Assembly: GCA_031404155.1 (NCBI GenBank)
Contig: JANNGZ010000009.1
Coordinates: forward strand, 1 to 63,668
DNA length: 63,668 bases
Reading direction: 5' to 3'
Source of the DNA: JANNGZ01 sp031404155
GTDB lineage: Bacteria > Pseudomonadota > Gammaproteobacteria > Burkholderiales > Burkholderiaceae_C
Both the position numbers and the translations under genes were made by a program. This document shows positions 61,569 to 63,668 of the stretch, piece by piece; positions within the stretch are counted from its first letter, which is position 1; every line of letters starts with the position of its first letter. The notes under the pieces are model-generated. The model was not told the origin of the DNA. It ran no database searches and saw nothing but the letters and a program-made list of their open reading frames with translations.

Positions 61569-63026
61569 ATGCAGATCCAGCACCTGATCTACGGCAAGCC
61601 GGTGGCCAGCCGCGAGACCTTTCAAAGCTTCAACCCGGCGACGCAAGAACTGCTCGCCGACGTGGCCCGCGGCGGCGCGGAAGAGGCGAACGCCGCGGTG
61701 GCCGCCGCGAAGGCCGCGTTCCCGGCCTGGGCCGCGCGGCCGGCCGCCGAGCGCGCGCGCCTGGTGCGCAGGCTCGGTGACCTGATCGCGGCGCAGGTGC
61801 CTCAAATTTCCGAGCTGGAAACGCGCGACACCGGCCAGGTGATTTCGCAGACGCGCAAACAACTGGTGCCGCGCGCGGCCGACAATTTTTATTACTTCGC
61901 CGAGATGTGCACCCGGGTCGACGGCCACACCTACCCGACGCCGACGCACCTGAACTACACGCTCTACCAGCCGGTGGGTGTGTGCGCGCTGGTGAGCCCA
62001 TGGAACGTGCCGTTCATGACCGCGACCTGGAAGGTGGCTCCCTGCCTCGCCTTCGGCAACACCGCGGTGCTGAAGATGAGCGAGCTCAGCCCCTTGAGCG
62101 CAGCGCGCCTGGGCGAACTCGCGCTAGAAGCCGGCATCCCGGCCGGCGTGCTGAACGTGGTTCACGGCTACGGCGCCGAAGTGGGCGAGCCGCTGTGCTG
62201 CCACCCGGATGTGCGCGCGATCTCCTTCACCGGCTCCACCGCCACCGGCCAGCGCATCGTGCGTGCGGCGGGCCTGCGCAAGTACAGCATGGAGCTCGGC
62301 GGCAAAAGCCCCTTCGTGGTCTTCGACGACGCTCACTTCGAACGTGCGCTGGACGCCGCGCTGTTCATGATCTTCAGCAACAACGGCGAGCGTTGCACCG
62401 CGGGTTCGCGCATCCTGGTGCAAGCGAGCGTCTATCCGATGTTCGTCGACCGTTTTGCCGAACGTGCCAAGCGCATCGGCGTCGGCGACCCGATGGACGA
62501 AGCCACGATCGTCGGCCCGATGATCAGCGCCGGCCACCTGGCCAAGGTGCGCAGCTACATCGAGCTGGGGGTGGCCGAGGGCGCGTCACTGCTCTGCGGC
62601 GGCCTCGCCGCGCCCGAGCTGCCGGCGCACTTGCGCCGGGGCCACTATGTGCTGCCGACCGTGTTTGCCGATGTCGACAACCGGATGCGCATCGCGCAGG
62701 AAGAAATCTTCGGCCCGGTGGCCTGCCTGATCCCGTTCAACGACGAGGCCGACGCGGTGCGCACCGCCAACGACACGGCCTACGGCCTGTCGAGTTATGT
62801 CTGGACCGAAAGTGTCGGCCGCGCGCACCGGGTGGCGGCGGCGATCGAAGCCGGCATGTGCTTCGTCAACAGCCAGAACGTGCGCGACCTGCGCCAGGCC
62901 TTCGGCGGCACCAAGGCCAGCGGCGTCGGCCGCGAAGGCGGCACCTGGAGCTACGAGGTGTTCTGCGAGCCGAAGAACGTGGCGGTGTCGCTCGGCACGC
63001 ACCACATTCCGCGTTGGGGGGCGTGA
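61569..63026 (+). CDS. hpaE: 5-carboxymethyl-2-hydroxymuconate semialdehyde dehydrogenase (HpaE-like)
   Basis: 485 residues of the aldehyde dehydrogenase superfamily. Catalytic residues: Asn146 in SPWNVPF, Glu242 in MELGGKSP and nucleophile Cys276 in NNGERCTAGS; ISFTGSTATGQRIV binds NAD. Overall it matches HpaE, which oxidises the ring-cleavage product CHMS to CHM. Neighbours (two HpaG halves before, LigA-like subunit after) fit a homoprotocatechuate meta pathway. The ATG at 61569 matches the standard N-terminus. Related semialdehyde dehydrogenases cannot be ruled out. Confidence 0.87.
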   Translation: MQIQHLIYGKPVASRETFQSFNPATQELLADVARGGAEEANAAVAAAKAAFPAWAARPAAERARLVRRLGDLIAAQVPQISELETRDTGQVISQTRKQLVPRAADNFYYFAEMCTRVDGHTYPTPTHLNYTLYQPVGVCALVSPWNVPFMTATWKVAPCLAFGNTAVLKMSELSPLSAARLGELALEAGIPAGVLNVVHGYGAEVGEPLCCHPDVRAISFTGSTATGQRIVRAAGLRKYSMELGGKSPFVVFDDAHFERALDAALFMIFSNNGERCTAGSRILVQASVYPMFVDRFAERAKRIGVGDPMDEATIVGPMISAGHLAKVRSYIELGVAEGASLLCGGLAAPELPAHLRRGHYVLPTVFADVDNRMRIAQEEIFGPVACLIPFNDEADAVRTANDTAYGLSSYVWTESVGRAHRVAAAIEAGMCFVNSQNVRDLRQAFGGTKASGVGREGGTWSYEVFCEPKNVAVSLGTHHIPRWGA

Positions 63027-63454
63027 GTGCGGCACGCGTTGAGACGGCTCGCGCGTTCAACCGGGAAGCTGCGAAAGCGCCCTGTGGTCTGCCCACATCC
63101 GTGCCCACGCTGCGAGGGGCCGATGAAGGCGGGTGACCGGCTCCGTTCATGTCACCCGGCCGGGCTTCGCCCGCCCTCCTTCTTTACTTCACTGCGCCGG
63201 TCACCCGCCCTCATCGGCTGTTCACCGTCGCAGCGCCCTCAGGCCCTCGAACAGCACCGCGTTGGCCCGAGCGAAGCCGGCTGTGGTGCTGTGCGCAGCG
63301 AGGTAAAGGAGGAGATGCCGGCCGCAGGGCGGCATCGGGGGACAGGAGCGGAGCACAGCGCCACAGCCGGCTTCGCTCACGCGACGAACCTGTGCGCAGT
63401 ACCGCATTCAAGCCTGCGAGAGCGAAGCCGAAAAGGTCCACTCGGGTGACCACC
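63027..63454. repeat. Gap with two large inverted repeats
   Basis: A 428-base gap between two pathway genes, without a supported gene. IR1: arms 63122-63141 and 63196-63215 (20 bases, one mismatch). IR2: arms 63269-63294 and 63353-63378 (26 bases, one mismatch), with a nested perfect stem GATGCCG/CGGCATC (63314-63320, 63330-63336). Their structure suggests a mobile or dispersed intergenic repeat. Confidence 0.75.
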
Positions 63455-63668
63455 ATGTCCCTCTACGGCATGCAGAAATTCCTCTACCACCTCAACCGCG
63501 ACCCGCGGGTGCAGCAGCGTTTCCGCGACGAGCGTTATGACCTGCTGAACGACTACCCGTTGAACACCGAAGAGCGTGGCGCGATCGAGCGGGGCGACAT
63601 CGGCCTGCTCTACGTGCTCGGCTCCAACGGCCAACTCCTGATGCACTTCGCGGCCTACCTCGGCATGC
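63455..63668 (+). CDS. LigA-like extradiol dioxygenase subunit, N-terminal part
   Basis: The first 71 residues are visible; the gene runs off the window. The segment YHLNRDPRVQQRF, then DERYDLLNDYPLNTEERGAI and LLYVLGSNGQLLMHFAAYLG matches the LigA fold, the small alpha subunit of protocatechuate 4,5-dioxygenase-type ring-opening enzymes. A catalytic LigB-type domain or gene should follow. Near HpaE and HpaG it may cleave homoprotocatechuate or a similar catechol, replacing HpaD. Start ATG 63455 gives the natural N-terminus. Confidence 0.82.
   Translation, partial: MSLYGMQKFLYHLNRDPRVQQRFRDERYDLLNDYPLNTEERGAIERGDIGLLYVLGSNGQLLMHFAAYLGM

Noticed and set aside
63222..63407. 61-codon minus-strand frame inside the inverted repeats
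   Set aside because: It follows the palindrome and has no ribosome-binding site; more likely a translated repeat than a gene.

Overview
This 63.7-kb window is high-GC DNA (by eye 65-70 %) with dense, mostly collinear genes. Gene content (Imp-type type VI secretion, Liv-type ABC uptake, Hpa-type aromatic ring-fission enzymes) and protein resemblance suggest a betaproteobacterium of the order Burkholderiales, in the Comamonadaceae/Sphaerotilaceae range. That placement is an inference. I saw no rRNA, tRNA, CRISPR array, transposase or integrase.

Layout. (1) 1-1956: end of a catabolic operon (3-hydroxyisobutyrate dehydrogenase-like, DUF1330, EthD, SDR). (2) 2273-10569, minus strand: a two-partner secretion operon, namely a TpsB pore, a 1995-residue TpsA exoprotein with five YDG repeats and a C-terminal caspase-type peptidase, and a small OmpA-like protein. 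(3) 10828-43537: a large T6SS locus. It has a Ser/Thr kinase (minus); tssB-tssC-impD-tagJ-tssE-tssF-tssG plus a methyltransferase (plus); a cargo island of four uncharacterised genes; tssA (minus); and tssH-hcp-vgrG-(196-aa protein)-PAAR-tagH-tssK-tssL-tssM-tagF/pppA (plus). Gene order and the TssC paralogue match the Rhizobium/Agrobacterium Imp layout. No tssJ is present. (4) 43580-44524: a membrane-anchored HELSH metallopeptidase-like protein. (5) 44804-56054, minus strand: a catabolic operon with GntR regulator, Liv-type uptake system, aconitase-family hydratase (two subunits), cyclic amidohydrolase, FAD dehydrogenase and ICL/PEP-mutase-family lyase. (6) 56128-59886: CadC-like regulator, periplasmic cupin, YHS lipoprotein, small c-type cytochrome. 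(7) 60090-63668: homoprotocatechuate-type genes (two FAH-family proteins, HpaE-like dehydrogenase) and the start of a LigA-like dioxygenase subunit.

How the parts may work together. The T6SS parts list is nearly complete: sheath, baseplate, membrane complex, ClpV, Hcp, VgrG and PAAR, with phosphorylation control by a kinase, an FHA protein and a TagF-PP2C fusion. The cargo island between tssG and tssA has lower GC in places. It holds two related ~218-aa proteins with an [LM]xGC...VSH motif that recalls BLF1/CNF deamidases, and a 219-aa protein with caspase-like His and Cys blocks; these are the best effector candidates. The minus-strand catabolic operon reads as: import of an unknown organic acid or cyclic amide, ring hydrolysis, FAD dehydrogenation, hydration, and C-C cleavage.

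An unusual non-coding theme is a family of short GC-rich elements. They run from the stop codon of one gene to the start codon of the next, open with a TGAGC..GGGCC block, and end in a G-rich ribosome-binding site. One of them is a three-copy tandem array in front of tssL.
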